A DNA stretch of 64,000 nucleotides, taken from contig CAMJFY010000002.1 of the NCBI GenBank assembly GCA_946405105.1, positions 62,001-126,000 of the forward strand, read 5' to 3'. Both the position numbers and the translations under genes were made by a program. This stretch comes from an uncultured Caryophanales bacterium. GTDB lineage: Bacteria; Bacillota_I; Bacilli_A; Acholeplasmatales; Anaeroplasmataceae. Below the pieces are notes generated by a model that did no database searches, was not told the DNA's origin, and worked only from the letters and a program-made list of their open reading frames with translations. Positions 27,646-37,085 of this stretch are shown piece by piece (positions within the stretch are counted from its first letter, which is position 1; each line of letters begins with the position of its first letter).

Positions 27646-28535
27646 AAAAGGTATTGGTTGTTGTAGGACCTACTGCAGTAGGTAAAACTAAGCTAGCTAT
27701 TGATTTAGCTAAGCATTATAATTATGAAATTATATCTGGTGATTCTGTAGCTATTTATAAAAGATTAGATATTGGTAGTGCTAAGCCTACAATAGAAGAA
27801 ATGGATGGGGTTAAGCATTATTTAATTGATATATTAGATCCTACAGATAATTATAGCGTTAAGGATTTCCAAGATTCTGCTAGAAAAATAATAGAAGAAT
27901 CTAATAAGCCATGTATTATTTCTGGTGGTACAGGCTTATATATTGAAAGTGTATTATATAATTATGAATTTAATGCATCTGAAAGAGATTTTTCATATGG
28001 TGATAAATATAAAGATTATTCTAATGAAGAATTATATAATTTATTATTAGAAAAGGATCCTAATATTGATAGGGAAAAGCTTCACCCTAATAATAGAAAA
28101 AGAGTCTTAAGAGCATTAGAGGTAAATCAGGAATTAAATCAATCTATTCATTCATTCAATAAAAAGGATGAAAAGGTATATGATTATTTTATCATCTATC
28201 TTTCAATGGAAAGAACAAAGCTATATGAAAGAATTGAAAAAAGAGTAGATATAATGATTAATGATGGACTATTAGATGAGGTTAAAGCATTATATGATGA
28301 TCATATTTATCCTCACGCAATAGGATATAAGGAGCTAGTACCTTATTTTGATGGATTGATTTCACTTGAGAGTGCAGTAGATGAAATCAAAAAGAATACT
28401 AGACATCTTGCGAAAAGACAAGAAACATGGTTTAGAAATCAAATGGATACACACTTTTATGATTTAACTAACAAGAGCCATGATGAAGTATTAAATGAAA
28501 TAATTAAAGACGTTGATGGGTGGTTAAAATCATGA
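27642..28535 (+). CDS. miaA: tRNA dimethylallyltransferase MiaA
   Basis: This 297-residue enzyme adds a dimethylallyl group to A37 of tRNAs reading UNN codons. It has the P-loop GPTAVGKTKLAIDLA at residues 8-22, DSVAIYKRLDIGSAKP, and DGVKHYLIDILDP, all family markers, and ends with RNTRHLAKRQETWFRNQ-like residues (KKNTRHLAKRQETWFRN). Placement after mutL is common in bacteria. It overlaps both neighbours by four bases. Confidence 0.97.
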   Translation: MKKVLVVVGPTAVGKTKLAIDLAKHYNYEIISGDSVAIYKRLDIGSAKPTIEEMDGVKHYLIDILDPTDNYSVKDFQDSARKIIEESNKPCIISGGTGLYIESVLYNYEFNASERDFSYGDKYKDYSNEELYNLLLEKDPNIDREKLHPNNRKRVLRALEVNQELNQSIHSFNKKDEKVYDYFIIYLSMERTKLYERIEKRVDIMINDGLLDEVKALYDDHIYPHAIGYKELVPYFDGLISLESAVDEIKKNTRHLAKRQETWFRNQMDTHFYDLTNKSHDEVLNEIIKDVDGWLKS

Positions 28536-29011
28536 AAATCTATTTGATTGGAATGCCAGGCTGTGGTAAATCAACACTTGGTAAAAAGCTTGCGAAAAAA
28601 ATTAATTATAAATTCATTGATATGGATAATTACATTGAAATGAAGGCAGGAATGTTTATTGATGAAATGTTTGAGGCCTATGGAGAAAAATATTTTAGAG
28701 AATTAGAAACTAATACCCTAAAGGAATTTATGGAATTAGATAATGTAATTATTTCTACTGGTGGAGGAATAATTAAAAATAAAGAGCATAAGAAGCTAAT
28801 GAATGGTTTATGTGTATTCTTAGATGTAGATTTAGCTGAGCTAGAAAAGAGAATTGCATTATCAGATACAGTAAGACCATTATTACAAACTAAAACAGTA
28901 TATACATTATATGAGGAAAGAAAGGATTTATATGATTTCTTTGCTGATATAAAGGTAAATAACCATAACATCGATGAAGCTATAGAAAAGATATGCGAGG
29001 TGCTAAAATGA
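28532..29011 (+). CDS. aroK: Shikimate kinase
   Basis: This 159-residue kinase phosphorylates shikimate at O3 in chorismate synthesis. It has the P-loop GMPGCGKSTLGKKLA at residues 6-20, the substrate motif DMDNYIE (D near 32), RELETNTLKE (Arg), and STGGGII (Walker B region). The track starts at GTG 28520; ATG 28532 overlaps the miaA stop as ATGA, places MKIYLIGMPG first, and is preferred. It is followed by aroQ, again with an ATGA overlap. Confidence 0.95.
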   Translation: MKIYLIGMPGCGKSTLGKKLAKKINYKFIDMDNYIEMKAGMFIDEMFEAYGEKYFRELETNTLKEFMELDNVIISTGGGIIKNKEHKKLMNGLCVFLDVDLAELEKRIALSDTVRPLLQTKTVYTLYEERKDLYDFFADIKVNNHNIDEAIEKICEVLK

Positions 29012-29436
29012 AAAATGTATTAGTAATTAATGGACCTAATTTAAATATGCTAGGTAAAAGACCTAAGGAGCATTATGGAACTAAAACATTAGATGAAATT
29101 AATGAATTAATAAAAAAAGAAGCAGAAGGCTTCTTTAATGTTGACTTTTATCAATCTAATTATGAAGGAGATATTGTTACTAAGATTCAAGAGGCATTAT
29201 TTAAATATGATGCCATAGTAATTAACCCAGGCGCATATACACATACATCTGTAGCAATTCATGATGCCCTAGAGATGTTTGCTGGACCAAAAATCGAAGT
29301 TCATTTATCTAAGGTAGATGAAAGAGAAGGCTTTAGAAGAATCAATTATATCAGAGATGTTTGTAGTGCAACATTCGCTGGTAGATTAGAGCTTAGCTAT
29401 ATTGATGCGATAAATTATTTGAAAAATACGAAATAA
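29008..29436 (+). CDS. aroQ: 3-dehydroquinate dehydratase, type II
   Basis: This 142-residue type II enzyme converts 3-dehydroquinate to 3-dehydroshikimate. The markers are VINGPNLNMLGKRPKEHYG at the N-terminus (catalytic Tyr in EHYG), NPGAYTHTSVAIHDAL (about 72-87), and EVHLSKVDEREGFR with the catalytic His region. ATG 29008 overlaps the aroK stop; the longer ORF from 28993 is less likely. The aroQ-efp neighbourhood is known in Bacilli. With aroK here and pheA at 44.4 kb, the strain seems to make aromatic amino acids. Confidence 0.96.
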   Translation: MKNVLVINGPNLNMLGKRPKEHYGTKTLDEINELIKKEAEGFFNVDFYQSNYEGDIVTKIQEALFKYDAIVINPGAYTHTSVAIHDALEMFAGPKIEVHLSKVDEREGFRRINYIRDVCSATFAGRLELSYIDAINYLKNTK

Positions 29437-29486
29437 TATGATAGAATAACATATATTTATTTAAAAAATAAGAGGAGAAATTTAAA

Positions 29487-30044
29487 ATGATTAATGTTAA
29501 TGAATTAAAAAATGGCGTTGTAATCGAATATGATGGTAAGCTAATGCAAATTATGGAATTCATGCATGTATTACAAAATAAGGTTGCATATGTTAGAGTT
29601 AAAATGAAAGATTTAAGAACTGGTGCCGTATTAGAAACTGCATTAAAGGGTTCTGATTCAGCATTCAAGAGATGCTTCATTGATAAGAGAGATATGCAAT
29701 ATATCTATAGCTCAGGAGATTCATATGCATTTATGGATAATGAAACTTATGAGCAAATCGAAATCCCAGCTGAAAGATTAAAGTGGGAAAAGAATTTCAT
29801 GGTAGAAGGAATGAACGTAAGTATTTCTTTCTATGAGTCTGAAATCTTAGGTGTTATTTTACCTGATAAGGTAGATTTAACAATTACTGAAACTGAACCA
29901 GCTGTAAAGGGTGATACTAAGACAAATGCATTAAAGGATGCAATTGTTGAAACTGGTTACAAAGTAAAAGTTCCTATGTTCATCGAAAAGGGCGAAAAGA
30001 TTACATTATCTACAGCTACTGGTGAATATAAGGGTAGAGCTTAA
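29487..30044 (+). CDS. efp: Translation elongation factor P, with atypical tip loop
   Basis: This 185-residue protein has the three beta-barrel domains of EF-P, which rescues ribosomes stalled on polyproline. Domain I starts MINVNELKNGVVIEYDG, and the C-terminal domain ends GEKITLSTATGEYKGRA, as expected. The tip loop is unusual: the family norm HVKPGKGAAFVR is replaced by HVLQNKVAYVR. Lys32, the position modified in Bacillus subtilis, is kept, but Pro30-Gly31 are Gln-Asn and Gly33 is missing. GAGGAG lies upstream of the ATG. No modification enzyme gene is nearby. Confidence 0.95.
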   Translation: MINVNELKNGVVIEYDGKLMQIMEFMHVLQNKVAYVRVKMKDLRTGAVLETALKGSDSAFKRCFIDKRDMQYIYSSGDSYAFMDNETYEQIEIPAERLKWEKNFMVEGMNVSISFYESEILGVILPDKVDLTITETEPAVKGDTKTNALKDAIVETGYKVKVPMFIEKGEKITLSTATGEYKGRA

Positions 30045-30065
30045 TTAATTTAGGAGTGATGGATA

Positions 30066-31454
30066 GTGGACATACAATCGTGCATCTTGTCGGAAAATCC
30101 CCCGGCCTTTAATACACCAATTTTCATATTAATGCTTGTACTAGTAGTTTTATCTGCGTTTTTCTCTATGAGTGAAACTGCGTTTTCTAGTGCGTCTGAT
30201 ACCAAGCTTAAAATAGCAGTTGAGGGTAAGGTTGCAGGTGCGAAGAAGGCAATCTATTTATATGAAAGATTTGATAAAACTGTAACTACATTATTAATCG
30301 GTAATAACTTAGTTAATGTTGGATTATCAGCAATCGCAGTTATTTTCTTTAGACAGCTTGCGTTTACTGATAATGATAATTATATCTCTTTAGTTACGAC
30401 TTTAGTAATTACCTTAACATTATTAATCTTTGGTGAAATAGTTCCAAAGATGATTGCTAAGCAGCATTCTGAAGCAGTTTGTACAAAGGTATCATGGATT
30501 GTTTATATTTTATCTTTGATATTATTCCCTTTAGTTATTTTATTTGCTGGAATTCAAAAGCTTTTAACAAAAAATAACAAGGAAGATGCTTCAATTGAAA
30601 AAGAAGAATTAAATGTTATTATTGATGAGCTTGAAAACACTGGTGAAATTGAAAATCGAGAAGCAAATGTTTTACATAATGTATTAGATTTAGGTGAAAC
30701 ATCAGTTGAAGACATAATGGTTCCTCGTATTAAGGTGGAAATGATAGATTATGAAGCTAATTTAGATGAGGTTAAGGCCTTTATGCTAGATAATGCTTTC
30801 TCTAGAGTTCCAGTTTATAAGAAGGACAAGGATCATGTTGTAGGTATTTTATACGAAAGAGATTTCTTCCCAGCATTGGTTAAGAATCCAAAGCTTAGCT
30901 GGAGAAAGCTAATTCGTCCTGTTAAATTTGTTTCAGCCGCAATGAAGGCTGATGATTTAATCCGTGAATTACAAGCTGCTAAAACTCATTTAGCTGTTGT
31001 ATCTGGAGAATATGGTGACGTACTTGGTATCGTTACTATGGAGGATGCAATAGAGGAATTAGTCGGTGAAATCTATGATGAGCATGATGTTCCTGGTGGA
31101 AATGATATTAGATTTGAAGGCTTAGAGGACGGCTCATATATTGTTGATGCTGAAATCTTCGTTGAGGATTTATTTGATAGATTAGGAATAGGTGATATTC
31201 CTGAGGATGTTCCATCTAAGGTATCAGGCTGGTTATTTGAAAAATGTGAAAGCCTTCCAGTTGCTGGCTTCCATGTTGATTATCTAGCTAGATATACTAA
31301 GCTTGATGAGGATTCAGGCGATTATAAGGATTATAATAAGATATTAACTATCGCAATTTACGAAGTAAAAAATCGTGCTATTACATTAGCTAAGGTTACT
31401 GTAAGAGACGCTACTGAGAAAGAAATTGACGATTTTGATAAGAAAGAAGAATAA
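30066..31454 (+). CDS. CNNM/HlyC-CorC family membrane protein with CBS domains
   Basis: This 462-residue protein belongs to the CNNM/CorC family of putative Mg2+ or cobalt-linked transporters. It has an N-terminal DUF21 domain of about four membrane helices (residues about 18-190) with FFSMSETAFSSA, then a CBS pair (about 205-335) beginning VEDIMVPRIKVEMID, then the C-terminal CorC_HlyC domain (about 350-440). GTG is the start codon, with AGGAGTGAT upstream. It closes the mutS-to-efp gene run, with a terminator just after its stop. Confidence 0.9.
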   Translation: MDIQSCILSENPPAFNTPIFILMLVLVVLSAFFSMSETAFSSASDTKLKIAVEGKVAGAKKAIYLYERFDKTVTTLLIGNNLVNVGLSAIAVIFFRQLAFTDNDNYISLVTTLVITLTLLIFGEIVPKMIAKQHSEAVCTKVSWIVYILSLILFPLVILFAGIQKLLTKNNKEDASIEKEELNVIIDELENTGEIENREANVLHNVLDLGETSVEDIMVPRIKVEMIDYEANLDEVKAFMLDNAFSRVPVYKKDKDHVVGILYERDFFPALVKNPKLSWRKLIRPVKFVSAAMKADDLIRELQAAKTHLAVVSGEYGDVLGIVTMEDAIEELVGEIYDEHDVPGGNDIRFEGLEDGSYIVDAEIFVEDLFDRLGIGDIPEDVPSKVSGWLFEKCESLPVAGFHVDYLARYTKLDEDSGDYKDYNKILTIAIYEVKNRAITLAKVTVRDATEKEIDDFDKKEE

Positions 31455-31455
31455 G

Positions 31456-31488
31456 AAAGCGAGGATTTTTTCCTCGCTTTATTTTTTT
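31456..31488 (+). terminator. Terminator after the CNNM gene
   Basis: The stem AAAGCGAGGA/TCCTCGCTTT with a T5 loop is followed by a T run. Confidence 0.9.
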
Positions 31489-31510
31489 AAATTTTCTTCC
31501 CTCAATATTA

Positions 31511-31539
31511 TTGAAAAATAATTATATTTAACATATAAT
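31511..31539 (+). promoter_or_regulatory. Promoter of ftsZ
   Basis: TTGAAA and TATAAT are separated by 17 bases. It sits after the CNNM terminator and 50 bases before the ftsZ start, so ftsZ is an independent transcription unit here. Confidence 0.8.
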
Positions 31540-31590
31540 TAATAATACAGGATTTTATTTATTTTAGACTAGAGAAAGGGGAATATTATC

Positions 31591-32877
31591 ATGATTTTTG
31601 ATGAATTAGATTCATTACAAGTTGTACACACACAAATCAAGGTAATAGGTGTTGGTGGAGCTGGTAAAAATGCTATTAATCATATGATTGAAAATGAAGT
31701 ACGAGGAGTAGAATTTTATGCAGTCAATACCGATGCTCAAGATTTAAAAAGATCTAGAGCTGAGAATAGATTACTTATCGGCAAAACAAAAACACATGGC
31801 CAAGGTGCTGGTGCTGAACCAGATGTAGGTCGTGCCGCTGCTTTAGAGTCTGAAGATGATATTCATGAAATGATTGGCGATGCTCAAATGGTTATTATTA
31901 CCTGCGGAATGGGCGGAGGTACTGGTACAGGTGCTGCCCCAATTATCGCAAGAATAGCTCGTGAGCATGGATGTTTAACAATCGGTGTTTGTACTAAGCC
32001 ATTCCAATTTGAAGGACCTACACGTATGGCTAACGCTGTTGCAGGTCTAGAAGAGATTAGACAATATGTAGACACATTAATTGTTGTTCCTAATCAAAGA
32101 TTATTAAAGACATTACCTAAGAATACATCAGTATTAGCTGCCTTCAGAGAAGCTGATAATGTTTTAAGAAAAGCTGTTCAAAGTATTTCTGAAACAATTG
32201 TATTACCAGAATTAATCAATATCGACTTCGCCGATATTAGACACGTTATGGCAGATAAGGGTACTGCATTATTAGGTATTGGTGTTGCTAAGGGAGAAAA
32301 TAGAGCAATAGAAGCTGCTAGATTAGCAATTCACTCAGATTTATTAGAGGTTACAATTGAAAATGCTACTGACGCAGTAGTAAATATCATTGCTAGCCAG
32401 GATTTATCTTTAGGAGAGGTAGAATCTGCACTTGCCGAAATTAGAAATAATAGTGGTAAGGATTTAAATATTATCTATGGTACAGCCGTAAATAACGATT
32501 TAGGCGATGAAATCGTAATTACTGTAATTGCTACAGGATACGAATTAAAGGCTAAAAATAACGGATTTGACGACCTTGCTGAAGAAATCTTTAGAAACAT
32601 GTCTGATACTAATATAACTTATGATATAGAAAATGATGATGTTGAAGAAACACCAGAAGATGCATCAGTTGCTAGAATTAGTGAAATTTTCGAAACTGGC
32701 ATGGGCAAAAAAGAAGAAAGACGTCAGAAAAAGGAAGAAGAAAAAAGAAGAAAGCTTCAGCTTAAAGAGCAAAAAAGAAATGAGAAGCATAGTGCTCAAC
32801 AAAACGTAGAAAAGAGTACTGAATCTCCAAAGGCACAAACTAAATCACAAGTACCTGATTGGTTAGTAAGAAAGTAA
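31591..32877 (+). CDS. ftsZ: Cell division protein FtsZ
   Basis: This 428-residue tubulin-like GTPase forms the division ring. It has IKVIGVGGAGKNAINHM at residues 17-33, the tubulin signature GGGTGTGAAP near 108-117, and the T7 loop NIDFADIRHVM. A long charged, Lys/Glu-rich linker (about 345-415) leads to the conserved C-terminal peptide PDWLVRK, the site for FtsA, SepF or ZapA-type partners. It lies outside a dcw cluster, alone between terminators. AAAGGGG precedes the ATG. Confidence 0.98.
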   Translation: MIFDELDSLQVVHTQIKVIGVGGAGKNAINHMIENEVRGVEFYAVNTDAQDLKRSRAENRLLIGKTKTHGQGAGAEPDVGRAAALESEDDIHEMIGDAQMVIITCGMGGGTGTGAAPIIARIAREHGCLTIGVCTKPFQFEGPTRMANAVAGLEEIRQYVDTLIVVPNQRLLKTLPKNTSVLAAFREADNVLRKAVQSISETIVLPELINIDFADIRHVMADKGTALLGIGVAKGENRAIEAARLAIHSDLLEVTIENATDAVVNIIASQDLSLGEVESALAEIRNNSGKDLNIIYGTAVNNDLGDEIVITVIATGYELKAKNNGFDDLAEEIFRNMSDTNITYDIENDDVEETPEDASVARISEIFETGMGKKEERRQKKEEEKRRKLQLKEQKRNEKHSAQQNVEKSTESPKAQTKSQVPDWLVRK

Positions 32878-32903
32878 AAAAAGCTATCGGAAGATAGCTT
32901 TTT
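32876..32903. terminator. Shared terminator between convergent ftsZ and coiled-coil gene
   Basis: The stem AAAAAGCTATC/GATAGCTTTTT with a GGAA loop serves both strands. The coiled-coil stop codon touches its right edge. Confidence 0.85.
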
Positions 32904-35900
32904 AATTTGCTTTAGCAAGCTCAGCACTTAAGGACTTTTTCTCCTTAGCCTTTTGATATTTTTCTCTTGCAGTAATTTTTACTAACGCAGTATTATAGTT
33001 AACCTCAATAATATTAAGGTTTTTCTTTTCTAATCTAGCCTTAGTATTTAAATCCTTTTTAGCTTGAACTGACTTAAGATCAAGCTCTTTATTTTTCTGC
33101 TTATATGTTTCTCTTAATTCCTTTTCATTAGCCTTTATAGCAGAAGGAAGATGATTAATGATAGCTTTACGATTATTAATATAATTCTTTAATGATTCGT
33201 TATAGCTTTCCTTTAATCTAATTGTTTCATCAATAATATTTTGTTTAGTTATTTCATATTGAGTAGTATGATTTTTTAAGAATTCCTCATAATCAGCCTC
33301 AATATCATGTAGGTTATCACCTACAGCATATAATTCAACATAAAATTGATTAGTATTTTGCTTCTTAGATAATAATATCTCATTAATTTCTTTCTTATGA
33401 GTAATATCATTTCTTCTGATTGTATTATCATAATTCTTTTCTATTTCAGTCTTCTCATTAATTAAGGTCTTTAAGATATTTTGATCAGTTTGATTATCTT
33501 TATTAAATTTCTCCTTAGCCTTTTCATAAATAGAAATACTATTAGATTTATATGATTCTAAATCAGATTCATAATTCTCATTTATTTTCTTAATAGAAGC
33601 ATCATAATTCTCTTGATATTTATTACTGAAAGTAGAAGTATTATTAAATAATTGTTCTGTAAGCTCCTTAGAAATAAATCTAATATCTTTCTTATAATTG
33701 CCTCTAGCATCTAATTCATCACTAGATTCCTTTTTATTAATGAATTCTTTTATTTCTTCATGAAGCTTAATAACATTATTGCTATAAAGCTGATATGGAG
33801 CATTATCAATATCCTGTTCAGATTTTATAGTATTATATTTCTTACTATATTTCTTTTCAATTTCTTCATTTTTCTTAGCTAATTCATCAACCTTTGCCTC
33901 AAGATCATTTATAACAATGAGATTAGATTTTAATTCCTTCATATATAATCTTTCATTTGTTCTCTTTGTTTTCTTTTCATCCTTATTCTTGGCACTTTCA
34001 TATTGAGATGTAAATAGCTTTAATCTTAAATCATCATTTCTTTGTCTATATCTTTCTAATTCATAAACTAAAGCTTCCCTTTGTCTTCTAACGATATCAA
34101 GCTCACCATTTAAAACCTTCTTATGGTTTTCAAAATGCTCTTTATATTTGAAATCATTATCAAACTTAAGATGATGATCTATTTCATTAGAAACTAATTC
34201 CTTATATGTATCATTTAAATTATTTAATAATTCTTTGAATTCTTTTTGTAATGTAGAAATAAATTTCTTAACGATTCTATTCTTAGTTTCTGTTATATTA
34301 TCAAATATATAATCAATTATATCATTCCAAGATTTAACCATATTAGAATGAATAATTATATATGATTGTAATACATTTTGATATTCATCTAATTCAACAA
34401 TATATTTTTCTCTTAATAACTTAGATTTATTTAAAGAAGTAGTATAATTATATTCTTTCTTCAATAACTCTAAATCATTAGTGGCAAAATAATTAATAGA
34501 ATATTCATCAAATGATGTTTTAGAAACAATCATTTCTAATTGTTTATTTTGAATTAATATATCTTGTTGTTTCAAAGATTTATATTTATCATTTTGGATT
34601 CTGATCTTATTTTTACTATAATCTAATACATTCTTAGAGTTTTTAATATTTAATTCATATTGATTAATGTTATAGATATCTAATACCTTACATTTTTCAA
34701 TTTTTAATAAATTACTAACAGTTAGGAAGCTAACCTCTCTATTATATTTTTCAGTTAAGAATAGGTCATTTAGCTCATTTAATCTTCTAGCAATTTGTAT
34801 TTCTAATTGATATTTTTTAATAACATCACTTAATGTTTCAATTTGAATTTGGAATTTAGCATCTATTTCATCTATTTCCTTTTCTATTTCTAGGTTTCTA
34901 ATAGAAGATTCTAATAATGCCTTATTTGCGTGCTTATTATAAACATTATTGGCAACAGAAGAATGATAATTATAAACATCTTCATAACCATTATTCTTTT
35001 CCTGATAATATTTATTATCTCTTGTCTGTTTTTCAGTAAGTCTAGAGAAGAAGCTATTTCTAGATATATCTAATAGCTTTTTCTGATACATTTCCTTTTT
35101 AGTATTAGATAAATATTCCTTTTCAGCAGATTTAATAATCTTTTCAGTCCTCTTATCCTCATCTACCATTCTATCGTAGAATATCTTATTAATACGTTTA
35201 ATTTCTTGTTTAACCTTATTACTATTAGCTTCACTTTCTAAGAATTGCTTTATAAGCTTTTCTTGTTCAACATGAAGATCATAAATATTATAATATTTAT
35301 TTTGATTAAGCTCCTGACAATAATTTTCAAATTTTTCACGAATATCTCTTATCTTATTATCAAGCTCATTGATGTTTTTAACGAAATCCTTATTAGCTTT
35401 AAAGTTTTGAGCCTTATAATCGTTATTGCTTTTTTCTTTTTCAACATTATCTTTATTTTGAGCTTCAGTATATGTATTTCTATAAACAGATATCTTATCA
35501 TTTTTCTCATTACTCAATTCCTTTATCTGGTTATTAAGAAGTACATATTCCTGTCTCTTTTTATTATTTAATTCAATTTTTGCTTCATTATATTCTTTTT
35601 GTTTATTTTCAATTAATTCATTTTTCTCATCAATAACTAAATTATATGATTCAACTAATGCGTTAAAATTATCATGATTTGTACGCATGTTTTTATCATA
35701 TTCAGCTTTTACTTTTTCTAATTGAAGCTCAAGCTGAGAATTAAATGTATCAATATTAGAATTATATGATGATTTAGCAACGCCAATTTGGTACGCAAAT
35801 CTATTGATATTATCTTTATATTCTATTTCAAACATATCGATATTTTGATTAGAAGAATCAACATAGAAGCTAATATCATTTAATGTTTCAAATTCACTTT

Positions 35901-36249
35901 TTTCATATTGCTTTTTCAATGCATTTAATTCAGATTTAGATGTTTTTATTTTTTCATCTAATTCCTTTTTAATAGTAGATTGTTTACCTTTTAGATCATT
36001 ATTTCTTTGTTTTTCTAGCTTATAATAATCTGATAGAATTTTATTAAAGCTTTCATCAAGCTTGTTTTTTCTTTTTTCGTAAGTGTTAACTTCATTTATA
36101 GATTCATCATAATTTTCATTAAAAATCTTAGTAATTTCTTCAATAATATCAAGAGTAAAAGGAGCTTTATCATCTAAAAGCTTATATTCCTTGATGAATT
36201 CTTCAACTTTAGTATTAAATTTTATTAAGCATTCATCGAAACTTTTCAT
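32902..36249 (-). CDS. Giant cytoplasmic coiled-coil protein
   Basis: This 1115-residue protein is almost wholly helical and extremely rich in Lys, Glu, Asn, Asp and Ile with heptad-like spacing. I see no Walker motif, so it is not an SMC or Rad50. It has no signal peptide or membrane segment and no known domain; breaks at residues about 470-700 with more Tyr and Ile could be hinges. The track starts at GTG 36258; ATG 36249 lies 8 bases after GGGGTG and is preferred. It is convergent with ftsZ. It could be a cytoskeletal or scaffolding filament, but this is inference. High A+T lets the opposite strand form small spurious ORFs. Confidence 0.8.
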   Translation of the reverse strand: MKSFDECLIKFNTKVEEFIKEYKLLDDKAPFTLDIIEEITKIFNENYDESINEVNTYEKRKNKLDESFNKILSDYYKLEKQRNNDLKGKQSTIKKELDEKIKTSKSELNALKKQYEKSEFETLNDISFYVDSSNQNIDMFEIEYKDNINRFAYQIGVAKSSYNSNIDTFNSQLELQLEKVKAEYDKNMRTNHDNFNALVESYNLVIDEKNELIENKQKEYNEAKIELNNKKRQEYVLLNNQIKELSNEKNDKISVYRNTYTEAQNKDNVEKEKSNNDYKAQNFKANKDFVKNINELDNKIRDIREKFENYCQELNQNKYYNIYDLHVEQEKLIKQFLESEANSNKVKQEIKRINKIFYDRMVDEDKRTEKIIKSAEKEYLSNTKKEMYQKKLLDISRNSFFSRLTEKQTRDNKYYQEKNNGYEDVYNYHSSVANNVYNKHANKALLESSIRNLEIEKEIDEIDAKFQIQIETLSDVIKKYQLEIQIARRLNELNDLFLTEKYNREVSFLTVSNLLKIEKCKVLDIYNINQYELNIKNSKNVLDYSKNKIRIQNDKYKSLKQQDILIQNKQLEMIVSKTSFDEYSINYFATNDLELLKKEYNYTTSLNKSKLLREKYIVELDEYQNVLQSYIIIHSNMVKSWNDIIDYIFDNITETKNRIVKKFISTLQKEFKELLNNLNDTYKELVSNEIDHHLKFDNDFKYKEHFENHKKVLNGELDIVRRQREALVYELERYRQRNDDLRLKLFTSQYESAKNKDEKKTKRTNERLYMKELKSNLIVINDLEAKVDELAKKNEEIEKKYSKKYNTIKSEQDIDNAPYQLYSNNVIKLHEEIKEFINKKESSDELDARGNYKKDIRFISKELTEQLFNNTSTFSNKYQENYDASIKKINENYESDLESYKSNSISIYEKAKEKFNKDNQTDQNILKTLINEKTEIEKNYDNTIRRNDITHKKEINEILLSKKQNTNQFYVELYAVGDNLHDIEADYEEFLKNHTTQYEITKQNIIDETIRLKESYNESLKNYINNRKAIINHLPSAIKANEKELRETYKQKNKELDLKSVQAKKDLNTKARLEKKNLNIIEVNYNTALVKITAREKYQKAKEKKSLSAELAKAN

Positions 36250-36476
36250 GATTTTCACCCCATAAAATTTAATTATATTATATAATTAAAACGCCTTTTA
36301 GTAAAGATTTTGGCAAAAACTATAAAAATTATTTTTTTCTAAAAAAATTTATTTTAAATTAAATAATATTTCTTTTTATAAAAATAAATATATATTTTTA
36401 TAAAAAGTCATCTAAAAAGTGGAATGTAATATTATATTTAATAATATTAAAGTCATTTTATATGCTTTAATTTTAG

Positions 36477-36502
36477 CCTCCTTTATGATATGATTAAGGA
36501 GG
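36477..36502 (+). promoter_or_regulatory. Hairpin that can pair the ruvA ribosome site
   Basis: CCTCCTT (36477-36483) is the exact complement of AAGGAGG (36496-36502), the Shine-Dalgarno sequence of ruvA, with a 12-base loop. If both lie in the mRNA, the ribosome site is masked. TATGAT inside the loop could instead be a -10 box, which would put the left arm outside the transcript. Confidence 0.5.
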
Positions 36503-36510
36503 TGATTAAA

Positions 36511-37077
36511 ATGTATGGTTATATAAAAGGAAAGCTAACAAAAATAACTCCAAAATATATAATTTGTGAGAATAATGGAATAGGATATTTAATTACAGTT
36601 GCTAATCCATATAATTACAAATTAAATGAGGATTATACAATATATACATATCAAGCAGTAAGAGAAGATTCTATAGATTTATATGGATTTTTACATGAAG
36701 ATGAAAAAGAACTTTTTTTAAAGCTTATTAGTGTTTCTGGAATCGGACCTAAGAGTGCTCTATCTATTTTAGCATCAGGAAGCGTTAAAGAAATAGTTAA
36801 CGCTATTGAATCTAGAAATGATAAATATTTAAGAAAATTCCCTGGCATTGGCCAAAAGGCAAGTCAACAAATTATATTAGATTTAGTTGGAAAGCTATCA
36901 TTTACAGATGAAGAGGATGGTATTATTAAATCATCATCTAATTTATCAGATGTAGAGGATGCCCTAATCGCACTTGGTTATGGAAAGAAAGAAATTACTA
37001 AGATAATTGCAAAGCTAGATCCAAGCCAGGATGTTGCAGTATTAGTTAAGGAAGCTTTAAGACAGCTAGTTAAGTAG
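36511..37077 (+). CDS. ruvA: Holliday junction branch migration protein RuvA
   Basis: This 188-residue RuvA begins [12 protein letters not shown], the usual OB-fold N-terminus. Two helix-hairpin-helix motifs follow: [18 protein letters not shown] (about 70-87) and [19 protein letters not shown] (about 108-126). The C-terminal RuvB-binding domain (about 140-188) is present. The track starts at 36490, but ATG 36511 has a full AAGGAGGTG and gives the family start. RuvA tetramers bind junctions and recruit RuvB, encoded 8 bases downstream. Confidence 0.96.
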   Translation: MYGYIKGKLTKITPKYIICENNGIGYLITVANPYNYKLNEDYTIYTYQAVREDSIDLYGFLHEDEKELFLKLISVSGIGPKSALSILASGSVKEIVNAIESRNDKYLRKFPGIGQKASQQIILDLVGKLSFTDEEDGIIKSSSNLSDVEDALIALGYGKKEITKIIAKLDPSQDVAVLVKEALRQLVK

Positions 37078-37085
37078 GAGAAATT

